A program made the position numbers and the translations under genes. The notes beneath the pieces are model-generated. The model worked only from the letters and a program-made list of their open reading frames with translations. It was not told the origin of the DNA and made no database searches. This document shows, piece after piece, positions 16,326 to 25,626 of a stretch of 64,000 bases of DNA; the stretch's first letter is position 1, and every line of letters starts with the position of its first letter. The stretch comes from Alteribacter aurantiacus DSM 18675. Its GTDB lineage: Bacteria > Bacillota > Bacilli > Bacillales > Salisediminibacteriaceae. The stretch lies in assembly GCF_000429705.1 (NCBI RefSeq), contig NZ_KE386941.1, positions 2,262,124-2,326,123 on the forward strand, read 5' to 3'.

Positions 16326-17675
16326 TTATCTTGGTAAAGTAAATTCAAGTACTTCCGCTTTAAACAATTCCTGTCCATCTTCTCCATAGAATGGGCCGTA
16401 TTCAAGCTCAAACTCATTATATAATTCGAATTCATCTTTATAAAAGAGAAAGACTTTCATATCTTCAGTACTCTGGCCTGGCTCAAGTAACGTTTGGATA
16501 CTCGGTTCCAACATTCCCTCTGACATGTATCTTGCTCGGTTTGTATCAACCGTTAACATGGTACGAGTTGAAAATGTGCTGATTGTTGCGTCAGACTGAT
16601 TGTCCAATTCAAACAGTACCGTTAATGCCACAAGACCATCACCTGTATCGGTAAAGGCTTCTTCAAAAGAAGCAGTCGGCTCAAGATCAGTGTATTGAAC
16701 ACCTTTTAAAGTCACTTTCACATCATCAATTTGTTCTTCTTGATCAATCGCGGTATCTTCAAAAATAATCGTTTGTTCAGCAATATTATCTGTAGCTAAC
16801 TTACTTTGGTACAAATCAGGGCGAGAAGAAACCTCATCACCTTGTTCACTAGAATATATAAAATCAAAAACCCCTTCTTCACGATAGCTTCCGGAGTATT
16901 GGTCGTTGTCGGCTGCTCCGCCTGAGATCACGAATTTGGGATTGGTCGTTGTTAAGCGGTCAAAATCATCGTTGGAAAAGGCGAAAGAAACAAAACCTGA
17001 TACGGTTTCACCAGCACCATATTTGGATACTTCGTCTTCCATTTCTGACTGAAGAATATCTTCGTCCTTAATAAACAATCTCGGTTGTGAGACCGAATAA
17101 TCATATTGATCATTCATTTGAATACGTAATGACATCGGGTAAAACATTGGTTCGTCTCTTTGGTTTTCAATTTCCACAACGGCTGTAACCAAGTAGCCGT
17201 CAATTTCATCGTCAAAAGGAATCGTCATATTCCTGTTCATATCTTCTATTTTAACAATTTGATACTCATCAACACGCACAACAAACCCGTCCATATCGTG
17301 CTCATAGCCCGCATTCGTATTTGTATAAATAACTTCAATATCCCCCTCAGACAGCTCAGGAATAGAAGGGTTTAATAGACTGTCTTCCGATCCTTCTGCA
17401 TTAGAGGTTTCTTCCTCTGGTTCATTTTCTTCAGCTTCCTCTGTTACATCGCTTTCATCTTCAGTACTCTCTGAATCAGGCTCGTCACTGATATCCTCGT
17501 CCTGCTCTTGTCCTTCATCATGTTGCTCTTCCGTCTCTTCTTCCTCCATCTGTCCACTTTCTGTTTCCGTCTCTTCTTGCTCAACTGCACTAGTAGAATC
17601 ATTACCATCTCCACAAGCACTTAACACCAACGACATGCTTAATACAACGCCTACATAAACACGTGTCTTTTTCAT
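16326..17675 (-). CDS. Acidic lipoprotein, DUF5068-like
   Basis: The signal peptide MKKTRVYVGVVLSMSLVLSAC has a lipobox Cys at residue 21. Residues 22-105 are an extremely acidic Glu/Asp/Ser linker. After that come two related beta-rich domains (about 110-270 and 285-449) of the telokin-like or DUF4352/DUF5068 type found in Bacillus surface lipoproteins. The assignment to DUF5068 is from memory and moderate. The function is unknown. It is a single-gene unit with a strong ribosome site (GGAGGAG) and a strong terminator. Confidence 0.7.
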   Translation of the reverse strand: MKKTRVYVGVVLSMSLVLSACGDGNDSTSAVEQEETETESGQMEEEETEEQHDEGQEQDEDISDEPDSESTEDESDVTEEAEENEPEEETSNAEGSEDSLLNPSIPELSEGDIEVIYTNTNAGYEHDMDGFVVRVDEYQIVKIEDMNRNMTIPFDDEIDGYLVTAVVEIENQRDEPMFYPMSLRIQMNDQYDYSVSQPRLFIKDEDILQSEMEDEVSKYGAGETVSGFVSFAFSNDDFDRLTTTNPKFVISGGAADNDQYSGSYREEGVFDFIYSSEQGDEVSSRPDLYQSKLATDNIAEQTIIFEDTAIDQEEQIDDVKVTLKGVQYTDLEPTASFEEAFTDTGDGLVALTVLFELDNQSDATISTFSTRTMLTVDTNRARYMSEGMLEPSIQTLLEPGQSTEDMKVFLFYKDEFELYNEFELEYGPFYGEDGQELFKAEVLEFTLPR

Positions 17676-17783
17676 CGATCTTCTCCTCCATTGTACAATA
17701 TGAAATTTTTAGTATTTATTACCTTTTTCTGTATACCCCTATTTCTATAACATTCAAACTTCTTCGAGTGCGGAAATAATAAA

Positions 17784-17824
17784 AAAGCGAAAAAAGAAGC
17801 AAGAGCCCTTTAGACTCCTGCTTC
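17784..17824 (-). terminator. Terminator overlapping the cydC stop codon
   Basis: GAAGCAAGAG (17796-17805) pairs with CTCCTGCTTC (17815-17824); on the minus strand a T-rich run follows. The distal arm contains the first bases of the cydC stop region. Confidence 0.8.
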
Positions 17825-19535
17825 ACATCAAGATCTCCTGTTCAATTTGCTTCATTTTGTAAAAATAACCTTGCTTCTCCATCAGTTCATCGAACGTACC
17901 GGACTCTTCGATTCGCCCTTCATTCATAACGATAATTTGGTCCATCCGTTCCAGACCTTTCAAATTATGACTGATTAACACGAGGGTATCCTCTTTGGCT
18001 TGGTCGAACACTTCACGTAACACCGTCTGTTCCGTTACGCTATCCACAGAGGAAACCGGTTCATCTAACAGCCATAAGTGAGAACCTTTCAACATGGCTC
18101 TTGCGATAGCCAGACGTTGCTTTTCTCCACCAGACAAGTTTCCACCCTTTTCATAAACCCGATCACCTAAGTTAAAGTGGCTTAAATTCACTTTTTCCAA
18201 AGCCTCTTCAAGCTCAATTTCTTCCAGGTCGTCTTTTGCAATTCTCAAATTATCTTCAATCGTTCCATAGAAAAAGTGATTTTCTTGAAGAACGACGTTT
18301 GCCGTTCGCCACACCTCTTCTTGAGCAACCTCTTTCGATGATTGACCATCGATTGTCATTTCGCCATTTTGGGGTTGGTGAACCTTCAGTAACAGCTGTA
18401 AAAGAGTCGATTTACCGGAGCCACTCGGCCCCACAACTGCTGTTTTGGAACCTCGAGGAATGGTAAAGCTTACACCATCAACTGCTGGCCGTTCCTCCCC
18501 CTCGAAGGTAAAGCTCACGTGGTTCCCACTCATAGAAAAAGCTGAGTCTGGAAGCCTCTGGTTATTCGATTCTTTGTTGACAGGTTGATCACCTGTAACA
18601 TCATTCAGCCTCTTGGCAGACTGCCGGCTTCCTTCATAATGAGTGTGAAACGAAGCCATAGGAGTAGAATTCTCAAACACAGTCAAAGAGGTTAACACGA
18701 GTAACGCCAGAAACAGACCGTTTAATTGACCGGTGGTAGCCAAATAGGCGCCAATACATAAAACCACCCATGTGACTGTAAGAGCGACGGCTCCGTTTAC
18801 CGATTCACTGTAAGCCGTTTGAACGCTCTCTCTTTCTTGCTCGTCCACATACGAATCCGATGCCTTCAAAAGTTCCTGTTCTTGGCGATCCAACCGCTGG
18901 TGTATTTTCAAGTCTCGAAACCCATATAACAATTCCGCTACCTCTGTCGAAAATGCTCCTCGTTCCTCCCTCACATGCCGATAAACATTCCTTTGCCGAT
19001 ATGCAAACCACGCCGGGATAACAAAACCGGTCAAAATCAGCCCGACTACAATGGCTAATGCAATATACACAGAGAAAAACAACGTAAATACGATCGTACT
19101 CAAAAAGATCGTAACCATCACCACTGGCGGATAAAAGACCCGGAGAAAGAAGAATTGAAGGTTCTCTACATCCCCTACAATTCTCGCTAGAAGATCTCCA
19201 CTTCGAAATTTTTGAAAGATTGCAGGTGCAAGTGGCTCCAGCTTCTTGTAAAAATGAACTCTCATATTACTGAGTATTGTAAATGTAGCTTTGTGAGACA
19301 CATATCTTTCACCATAACGACTTCCGGCTCTTAAGAAACTAATAAATTTCAAAAACGCGATCGTCATCGTGAGTGTATACAAAGGGGGGACGAGAGCCGC
19401 CTTTGACACTAAAAATCCGCTAGAGGCAAAAAGGGCAACTGCAGCCACCCCAGCTAGAAAGCCGTATAAAATCGAGTATAAAACGTCTTTCTTTTCACGG
19501 GAAATCATGGAGAACATCACGCTCAAGTCCCTCAT
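17823..19535 (-). CDS. cydC: Thiol exporter subunit CydC (ABC transporter for cytochrome bd assembly)
   Basis: This 570-aa half-transporter has six N-terminal membrane helices and a C-terminal ATPase: Walker A GPSGSGKST at 369-377, signature LSGGEKQR near 467-474, Walker B WLLDEPVSSVD near 488. With CydD it exports cysteine/glutathione-type thiols needed to assemble the cytochrome bd oxidase. It overlaps cydD by four bases. The structural genes cydAB are not in the window. Confidence 0.92.
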   Translation of the reverse strand: MRDLSVMFSMISREKKDVLYSILYGFLAGVAAVALFASSGFLVSKAALVPPLYTLTMTIAFLKFISFLRAGSRYGERYVSHKATFTILSNMRVHFYKKLEPLAPAIFQKFRSGDLLARIVGDVENLQFFFLRVFYPPVVMVTIFLSTIVFTLFFSVYIALAIVVGLILTGFVIPAWFAYRQRNVYRHVREERGAFSTEVAELLYGFRDLKIHQRLDRQEQELLKASDSYVDEQERESVQTAYSESVNGAVALTVTWVVLCIGAYLATTGQLNGLFLALLVLTSLTVFENSTPMASFHTHYEGSRQSAKRLNDVTGDQPVNKESNNQRLPDSAFSMSGNHVSFTFEGEERPAVDGVSFTIPRGSKTAVVGPSGSGKSTLLQLLLKVHQPQNGEMTIDGQSSKEVAQEEVWRTANVVLQENHFFYGTIEDNLRIAKDDLEEIELEEALEKVNLSHFNLGDRVYEKGGNLSGGEKQRLAIARAMLKGSHLWLLDEPVSSVDSVTEQTVLREVFDQAKEDTLVLISHNLKGLERMDQIIVMNEGRIEESGTFDELMEKQGYFYKMKQIEQEILM

Positions 19536-21262
19536 TCATCCACACCTCCTTGTTGAATCGATACCATCTTCCGGTACTCTTTTGACTCTTGTAAAAGGTC
19601 AACGTGCGTTCCTTGTCCTTTAACTCGACCGTTCTCCAATAGAATAATCTGATCAGCCTGTTGGATCGTATGAAGACGGTGTGCAACCGTAATGACCGTA
19701 GCCGTCTTGGATAACTCCGAAATAGCCGATTGCAGAATCCGTTCTGTCTCAAGATCAAGTCCGACAGTCGGCTCATCAAATAGGATCAAAGTCGGTCGCT
19801 TTAAAAACGCTCTTGCAAGAGCCACACGTTGCTTTTCCCCACCACTAAGACCACGACCACCCTCTCCAACCGGTGTGTCCAATCCTCGTTCCAGCTTTTC
19901 CACAACCGTGTTCAGTCCTGCCTGATCAGCTGCTTCTTTCACTTGTGTTCTTGAAACCGTCTCTTCCATACCGAGGGCGATATTATCAGCAATCGATCCA
20001 GCAAATAAATAAGGATGCTGAGAAATATAACTCAAGCCACTGAACCAGTCTTCTTCATTTAATTCTGATCTCGGTGTTCCATTAACGAAAATTTGACCGT
20101 TCGTCACAGGAGCTAGGCCAGACAACAAGTGCAACAAGGTCGTTTTTCCAGATCCGCTCTGCCCAATAATGGCCACGTTGCTACCAGAAGGAATCGTCGC
20201 ATCTATCTCATCAAGCGAAAAGCCGTCATCCACGTACTGAAAATGAACTTGATTTAGCTTAAGTTCTGGTGGCTTTGAGTAATCATAGCTTTGACTCCCC
20301 CAGATCACCGGTTGTTCAGGCTCATCGATTTCTTCTTTGATCCGCTTTGTAGCTGCCATACTTCCTCGACCTGAATGAAAAGCAGCCCCGAGATTTTTCA
20401 ATGTGTTAAAGAATTCAGGAGCAATGGTGAGTACAAGAAAAGCTGTGAAAAAAGAGATACTTTCATAAATCACGAGACGGAGCCCTACTTCAACAGCAAT
20501 GAGTGCAATACTTAACATCGCGATAAATTCAAGCATTAATGAAGATAAGAAAGCCACCTTCAGCACATTCATCGTCGCTTCCCTAAAACGCAAGCTACTC
20601 TCTTTTATCTTCTCTTCTTGCTCTTTTCCCCGCCCGTATAATTTCAACGTCACAAGACCTTGAAGAGTATCAAGAAATTGTCCAGAAAAAGCCGTAAGCT
20701 CTTCCACTTGCTCATCTTGTTTTTTCTGTGTCACCTTTCCGATCAGAATCATACAAAACGGGATGAATGGAGCGGTAATTAAAATAATCAGTCCCGAATA
20801 AGGGTTAATGATAAAGATCGTCACCAAAAGCATGAGCGGCACGATGTACGTAAGAATCATCTGCGGAATATACTTGCTAAAGAAGCCATCCACTTCATCG
20901 ACGGCATCGAGCATCACGCTTACTTTTTTCCCGGACTGTCCTTGTAAGGAGGCTTGCATGGGGTTAGTCGTAAACTTCTTTAGTAAGGATTCTCTGAAGT
21001 CTTGCTTCACCTTGGACGCCATTTGAATTCCCGTGCGATTGATCGTGTAGGTAAGAACTGAGCGTAGCACCAAGACCCCAATCAGTACGCCTAAAAATGG
21101 GACGGCCCATGAAAAGGATTGTCCTTGTAGAAATACGCCATCTACAACAAGCACGATCAAATACGCTTGAGCAATTATGACGGCTCCCATTAGAAAACTC
21201 GATATATATAATTGATTTACTTTGCTTCTTTGAGCAAATGCCAGTTTTTTAAGTTCTTTCAT
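19532..21262 (-). CDS. cydD: Thiol exporter subunit CydD
   Basis: I place the start at ATG 21262 (MKELKKLAFAQRS), eight bases after GGGGG; ATG 21277 is in frame but has no ribosome site. The 576-aa protein has six membrane helices, Walker A GQSGSGKTT, signature GLSGGEKQR and Walker B LILFDEPTVGLD. It is the CydC partner. A Rex operator and a long leader lie upstream, in line with redox control of cyd genes in Bacillus. Confidence 0.92.
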   Translation of the reverse strand: MKELKKLAFAQRSKVNQLYISSFLMGAVIIAQAYLIVLVVDGVFLQGQSFSWAVPFLGVLIGVLVLRSVLTYTINRTGIQMASKVKQDFRESLLKKFTTNPMQASLQGQSGKKVSVMLDAVDEVDGFFSKYIPQMILTYIVPLMLLVTIFIINPYSGLIILITAPFIPFCMILIGKVTQKKQDEQVEELTAFSGQFLDTLQGLVTLKLYGRGKEQEEKIKESSLRFREATMNVLKVAFLSSLMLEFIAMLSIALIAVEVGLRLVIYESISFFTAFLVLTIAPEFFNTLKNLGAAFHSGRGSMAATKRIKEEIDEPEQPVIWGSQSYDYSKPPELKLNQVHFQYVDDGFSLDEIDATIPSGSNVAIIGQSGSGKTTLLHLLSGLAPVTNGQIFVNGTPRSELNEEDWFSGLSYISQHPYLFAGSIADNIALGMEETVSRTQVKEAADQAGLNTVVEKLERGLDTPVGEGGRGLSGGEKQRVALARAFLKRPTLILFDEPTVGLDLETERILQSAISELSKTATVITVAHRLHTIQQADQIILLENGRVKGQGTHVDLLQESKEYRKMVSIQQGGVDE

Positions 21263-21357
21263 TAAAACATCCCCCATTAAGGTGGTTGGTTAATCGGTTC
21301 ATTTCACTTAGCCTTCCTATCGTGACACGTTTCTAGTATTCTTTGTTGATTTCTTGT

Positions 21358-21375
21358 TTGTGAACATTTTCACAT
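21358..21375. promoter_or_regulatory. Rex operator upstream of cydD
   Basis: TTGTGAACATTTTCACAT matches the Rex consensus TTGTGAA-N4-TTCACAA with a single mismatch at the last base. Rex represses cyd genes when NADH/NAD+ is low. The site is 96 bases before cydD, downstream of the likely start point, so repression by roadblock is plausible. Confidence 0.8.
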
Positions 21376-21376
21376 A

Positions 21377-21436
21377 ATTCCTTTAAAAATAAAGTCCTTC
21401 ATTTTTAAAGGAATCACCAATCATCTCTATATTATA
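21377..21436 (-). promoter_or_regulatory. cydD promoter and perfect 14-bp leader hairpin
   Basis: A TATAAT -10 box on the minus strand (forward 21431-21436) has only a weak -35. About ten bases after the expected start comes a perfect inverted repeat, ATTCCTTTAAAAAT (21377-21390) with ATTTTTAAAGGAAT (21401-21414), next to the Rex box. It could form a leader hairpin or be another protein-binding site. Confidence 0.45.
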
Positions 21437-21502
21437 AACGATTGAGCGTGTTTTTACATACTAGGTGCTCTTAAAAAAGGTGACAGGTTTGTGAATGCTG
21501 GC

Positions 21503-21628
21503 TTTAAACAGGTTGGTAGGCGATTTGAACAGGTTAGCACGTCGTTTAAACAGGTTCATCCTCCAATCAAACAGGTTAGCGCGGCATTTAAACAGGTTTC
21601 CTCAACATTTAAACAGGTTAGCGCGCCA
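21503..21628. repeat. Phased 21-base array C (six exact units)
   Basis: The word TTTAAACAGGTT (or a one- or two-base variant) starts at 21503, 21524, 21545, 21566, 21587 and 21608, exactly 21 bases apart, and the array is exactly 126 bases. The other nine bases of each unit vary (for example AGCGCGCCA, AGCACGTCG, CATCCTCCA). A chance plus-strand frame reads LNRL heptads. The right edge GCGCGCCACCACGCCCT is similar to the right edge of array E. The array lies between cydD and the terminator of the acyl-CoA ligase gene. Confidence 0.9.
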
Positions 21629-21647
21629 CCACGCCCTCAACACACCT

Positions 21648-21675
21648 AAAAAGACGACCCATCCCATGGGCCGCC
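21648..21675 (-). terminator. Terminator after the acyl-CoA ligase gene
   Basis: On the minus strand GGCGGCCCAU pairs with AUGGGUCGUC (two G-U pairs, forward 21653-21675), followed by five T. Confidence 0.65.
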
Positions 21676-21695
21676 TCCTAAACCATACTCCACCG

Positions 21696-23315
21696 TTATT
21701 TCACCGCTAAATGATCCTTCAATTGATCTCTAAGAGATCTCTTCAAAAATTTCCCCACAGACGTTTTCGGAATTTCTTCCAAGAAGACAATGTCATCCGG
21801 AAGCCACCACTTCGCAAATTGCGGCTTCAAATACGCCATCAGGTCCTCTTTACTTACACGGTCTCTCTCCTCTTCCTTAAGGACCACGCATGCTACAGGG
21901 CGTTCTTGCCACTCAGGGTGTGCCACCGCTATCACACTCGCTTCGAACACAGCTTCATGTGCCATCAAAGTATTTTCAATATCAACTGAAGAGATCCATT
22001 CACCGCCACTTTTAATCAAATCTTTCGTGCGGTCAACAATCTTTATTACCCCTTCTTTGTCGACCGTTACAACGTCACCTGTATGAAGCCAGCCGTCTCT
22101 AAACGCTTCCTCCGATCGCTCGTCACGGAAATATTCATTGGCAATCCAAGGACCTCTAAGCATAAGCTCGCCCATATCTTCCCCATTCCATTCCACTTCC
22201 CCGTGCTCACCAACGACCTTCATTTCAAGGCCGGGTACGAGAAGACCTTGCTTCGCTCGTACATCGAGCTTTTCTTCTTCATTCAAATCAGCTTGATAGC
22301 TTTTCAATTTCGATACCGTCACAAGTGGACTCGTTTCAGTCATCCCGTACGCGTGTAAAAACGGAATCTTGTATTTTGTTTCATAGGCACGAATCATACC
22401 GAGAGGCGCTGCTGATCCGCCACACAATACCGCTCTCAAACTGGACGTATCATAACTCCCGCTCTCTAGCTCATTTAATAGCCCCAACCAAATGGTCGGA
22501 ACTCCTGCTGTAATTGTTACTTTTTCCGACTCGATAAAGTCCGCCAAGAGCTTAGGAGTAAACTGCGGACCAGGCAAAATTTGCGTAGTCCCAAGCATTG
22601 TTGCTGCAAAAGGCAATCCCCAAGCATTCACATGGAACATAGGAACGACCGGCATACAACGATCTTCTTCAGAAAGGCCTGCCGTATCTGCTAATCCTAG
22701 AGCAAAGCAGTGAAGAACAATCCCACGGTGAGAATAAACGACGCCTTTTGGATTTCCCGTAGTTGCTGAGGTGTAACATAAGCCCGCCGGTTCGTTCTCA
22801 TCAAGGTCCTTCACGAATTCAAACCGCTCGTCCCCTTTTTCAAGTAGTTGTTCATAAGAATAAAGAGACGAGTCTTCTGAATCCGGCAGCTCCTGGGAAT
22901 CGGTCATGATGATGAATGCTTCTACTGATTTTAGCTGGTCTCTTACTTTTTCCACAAGAGGCCATACATCTTCATCTACTAAAAGAACTTTGTCTTCCGC
23001 ATTGTTAATGATGTAGACAATATGTTCTGGGCTCAACCGAATATTAATCGTGTGCAGGACGGCACCCATCCCCGGGGCCGCAAAATAGGCCTCAAGGTGA
23101 CGGTGGTGGTTCCACGCCAACGTTCCAACACGATCTCCTCTGTTTACACCGAGGTCTGCAAGAGCAGAAGCCAGACGTCTCGTCCGCTTCCCAATCTCTC
23201 TGTAAGTAAACGTTGATACCCCGCCTAATGTTCTTGAGATGACTTCCTTTTCCGGAAAAAACTGCTCCGCTCTTTCCATCATTGACCCTACTGTAAGTGG
23301 TACATTCATCATCAT
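21696..23315 (-). CDS. Acyl-CoA synthetase (fatty-acid CoA ligase)
   Basis: This 539-aa AMP-forming ligase has the P-loop-like motif YTSATTGNPKGVVYSHRG near residues 178-195, the A5-type motif HAYGMTETSP, and the C-terminal GWLHTGDVVTVDKEG and KDLIKSGGEW motifs. The catalytic Lys of SVGKFLKR is near 525. It activates a fatty or other carboxylic acid to its CoA ester. It closes a train of acyl-CoA metabolism genes. The start (three tandem ATG) follows AAAGGGG. Chain-length preference cannot be read from the sequence. Confidence 0.9.
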   Translation of the reverse strand: MMMNVPLTVGSMMERAEQFFPEKEVISRTLGGVSTFTYREIGKRTRRLASALADLGVNRGDRVGTLAWNHHRHLEAYFAAPGMGAVLHTINIRLSPEHIVYIINNAEDKVLLVDEDVWPLVEKVRDQLKSVEAFIIMTDSQELPDSEDSSLYSYEQLLEKGDERFEFVKDLDENEPAGLCYTSATTGNPKGVVYSHRGIVLHCFALGLADTAGLSEEDRCMPVVPMFHVNAWGLPFAATMLGTTQILPGPQFTPKLLADFIESEKVTITAGVPTIWLGLLNELESGSYDTSSLRAVLCGGSAAPLGMIRAYETKYKIPFLHAYGMTETSPLVTVSKLKSYQADLNEEEKLDVRAKQGLLVPGLEMKVVGEHGEVEWNGEDMGELMLRGPWIANEYFRDERSEEAFRDGWLHTGDVVTVDKEGVIKIVDRTKDLIKSGGEWISSVDIENTLMAHEAVFEASVIAVAHPEWQERPVACVVLKEEERDRVSKEDLMAYLKPQFAKWWLPDDIVFLEEIPKTSVGKFLKRSLRDQLKDHLAVK

Positions 23316-23327
23316 ACATTTCCCCTT

Positions 23328-24424
23328 TCAGCGTTTAAGTTGGTTGATTAAATCCTCTGTGTGTTCCCCTCTCATAGGAGGTTTTGAATAAGGAATCTCT
23401 TTACCTTGAGAAGGATACGTGGCTACTTGTCTCATGCCATCCTCCGTTTCCCAAACAAGGTCTTTCCCCTGAAAATAAGGAGAATGCCTTAACTCACCAG
23501 TTTCATGACAGGAGTGAGGCAGCAATCGTGTTTCAAACCAAACTCTGTCCATTCTTTTAACGTCCTTTCGGAAAAACATGACACAACTTCTAGATAAACC
23601 GGATTCGAATGTGATGCGTTTGACCAATGAGCCCTCAACCAGTCCGGTCTTCCAATCGCCTCACAGAAGTTACTCCAGAATTTTTCTTCTACAGCGGCCA
23701 AGGCAACATAGCGATCATCTTTCGTTTTATAAAGGCTGTAGCAAATGAGTTCTCCATCGAGAATGGGAACCCCGTTTTCCCTCCCGGTTTCTTGTTCAAA
23801 CAAGACGTGATTGGTCATAAATGAAATCATCTCATCGGCCAATGAAATATCGATGTACGATCCGGTTCCGGTTTTTTCCCTTTTCCACAAAGCAGAAAGG
23901 ATTCGTTCATTTGCCACCACAGCCCCTACAAGGTCGGCAAAGGTATTGGTCGGGTGGACCGGCACACGGTCTTTCCCTTTAAGCTGAGCAAGAGCTCCAC
24001 TTACAGCCATATAATTCAAATCATGGCTTCCTAGCTTACTTGCAGCTCCCTTTTGCCCGTAGCCGGTAATAGAGCAATAAATGAGGTCCTTATTCTTTGC
24101 TACTGCACTCTCATAATCAATCCCTAGGCGACTCGTCACTCCTGGCCTGAAGCTCTCCACCATAACATCAGCATCTTCGATCAATGAAAGGGCTATATCC
24201 TGTCCCTCTTTCGTCTTTAAATCCAAAGTTATGCTCTTTTTGTTACGGTTATTGGCCAAAAAGACGAGACCCTCTCCATTTATAAGATGTCCTGTGTTTC
24301 TGGCCGGCTCTCCATTGGGGGGCTCAACTTTTATGATTTCGGCTCCAAGGTCACCAAGACGAAGGGTTGCGTATGGGCCTGGTAAATAAAATGAAAAATC
24401 GATCACTTTAATACCTTCTAGCAT
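23328..24424 (-). pseudogene. CaiB/BaiF family CoA-transferase, frameshifted near the C-terminus
   Basis: From ATG 24424 (after GGGGGAGGTG) the protein reads as a class III CoA-transferase: VIDFSFYLPGPYATLRLGDLGAEIIKVEPP-type N-terminus, catalytic Asp in SHDLNYMAVSG near residue 145. It stops at 23489 after LTPVMKLVS. The expected continuation, GELRHSPYFQGKDLVWETED to QLKR, is in another frame down to 23328. The total span is one base short of whole codons (about 365 residues expected). A one-base deletion near 23490-23505 has therefore removed the last 54 residues or so, unless it is a sequencing error or recoding. Neighbours are intact. Confidence 0.85.
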
Positions 24425-24444
24425 GCTTCACCTCCCCCTGATCG

Positions 24445-25599
24445 TTAGTCCAGTCGTTCAATGATCGTTGCGTTTGCCATCCCATATCCTTCACACATGG
24501 TTTGAAGACCGTAGCGACCGCCTGTCCGCTCCAGCTCGTAAATCATGGACGTCATAAGTCGAACGCCGCTTGCCCCTAACGGATGCCCTAAAGCAATGGC
24601 TCCACCGTTTGGATTCAGTTTTTTGGGATCGGCCCCTGTTTCTTTTAACCACGCTAAAGGAACGGGTGCAAAGGCTTCATTCACTTCGAAAACATCGATG
24701 TCTTCAAGTGACAGACCTGATTTTTCAAGCACTTTCTTTGTAGCTGGAATAGGACCTGTTAGCATGAGTGTGGGGTCTGACCCCACAACCACACGGGTAT
24801 GGATACGGAATCTCGGCTTTAATCCAAGCTCCTCTGCTTTTTCACGGCTCATAATAAGTACAGCGCCTGCCCCATCACTGATCTGACTGGAGTTACCGGG
24901 GTGAATGGTCCCCTCTTCCATAAATGAAGGGTTCAGCCCTGCCAACTTTTCTGCAGTCGTTCCCTCCCGCGGTCCTGTGTCTTTAGTGATTTCTTCTACA
25001 GTTCCATCAGGCAGGGTTACGGAGACAGGGACAATTTCATTGTCAAAGTACCCTTCCTTTTGTGCCTCTAATGCTCTTCTATGGCTTTCAGCCGCAAATT
25101 CGTCCATCTCCTCACGGGTAAAGCCCCACTTTTGAACCATTTTCTCAGCAGAGATCCCTTGATGAACGATTTCGTATTTTCCGGTCAACTGTTCACTCGG
25201 CTTAGCCCCTTGGAAGTTTGACCCCATTGGCACCCGGTCCATGTTTTCAACACCGGCTGCAATGACCACATCCATGTCTCCACTTATTATCGCTTGGCTC
25301 CCAAAGTGAACGGCCTGCTGGCTCGATCCACACTGACGGTCGATCGTAGTGCCTGGAACGTGCTCAGGAAACCCTGCAATCAGAGCCGCTACTCTACCAA
25401 TATCGCCCGCTTGCTCCCCGGACTGGGTTACACAGCCCATGATCACATCCTCTACGATATCAGGCTTAATTCCCGCTCTCTTCACCACTTCCTTTAAAGC
25501 GATCGCAGCGAGGTCATCCGGCCGAACATGTTGAAGCACTCCTTTTCGCCTTCCTACCGGTGTTCTTACTGCTTCTACAATGACAGCTTCTCTATTCAT
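24445..25599 (-). CDS. Acetyl-CoA acetyltransferase / thiolase
   Basis: The 384-aa thiolase has the nucleophile Cys90 in DRQCGSSQQAVHFG, the NEAFAPVPLAW motif and the C-terminal GGAIALGHPLGASG. The usual final active-site Cys lies in LQTMCEGYGMANATI. It performs the last beta-oxidation step or acetoacetyl-CoA exchange. It is co-directional with the dehydrogenase, SDR, CoA-transferase and ligase genes, with short gaps and good ribosome sites, so it belongs to the acyl-CoA operon. Confidence 0.93.
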   Translation of the reverse strand: MNREAVIVEAVRTPVGRRKGVLQHVRPDDLAAIALKEVVKRAGIKPDIVEDVIMGCVTQSGEQAGDIGRVAALIAGFPEHVPGTTIDRQCGSSQQAVHFGSQAIISGDMDVVIAAGVENMDRVPMGSNFQGAKPSEQLTGKYEIVHQGISAEKMVQKWGFTREEMDEFAAESHRRALEAQKEGYFDNEIVPVSVTLPDGTVEEITKDTGPREGTTAEKLAGLNPSFMEEGTIHPGNSSQISDGAGAVLIMSREKAEELGLKPRFRIHTRVVVGSDPTLMLTGPIPATKKVLEKSGLSLEDIDVFEVNEAFAPVPLAWLKETGADPKKLNPNGGAIALGHPLGASGVRLMTSMIYELERTGGRYGLQTMCEGYGMANATIIERLD

Positions 25600-25626
25600 T
25601 AAGATTAATCTCCTTTCGATCGCAAT

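Noticed and set aside
21503..21628. Possible CRISPR array
   Set aside because: Conserved words are 12 bases with nine-base gaps, too short for repeats and spacers, and no cas genes are present.
21495..21710. Open frame with LNRL heptads on the plus strand
   Set aside because: It is array C read in frame; no ribosome site, no relation to known proteins, and sister arrays with 20-base steps do not keep a frame.
24770..24786. GTGGGGTCTGACCCCAC palindrome inside the thiolase gene, like the ends of the 47069 element
   Set aside because: It encodes the ordinary family residues VVGSDPT, so it is coding coincidence, not an insertion.
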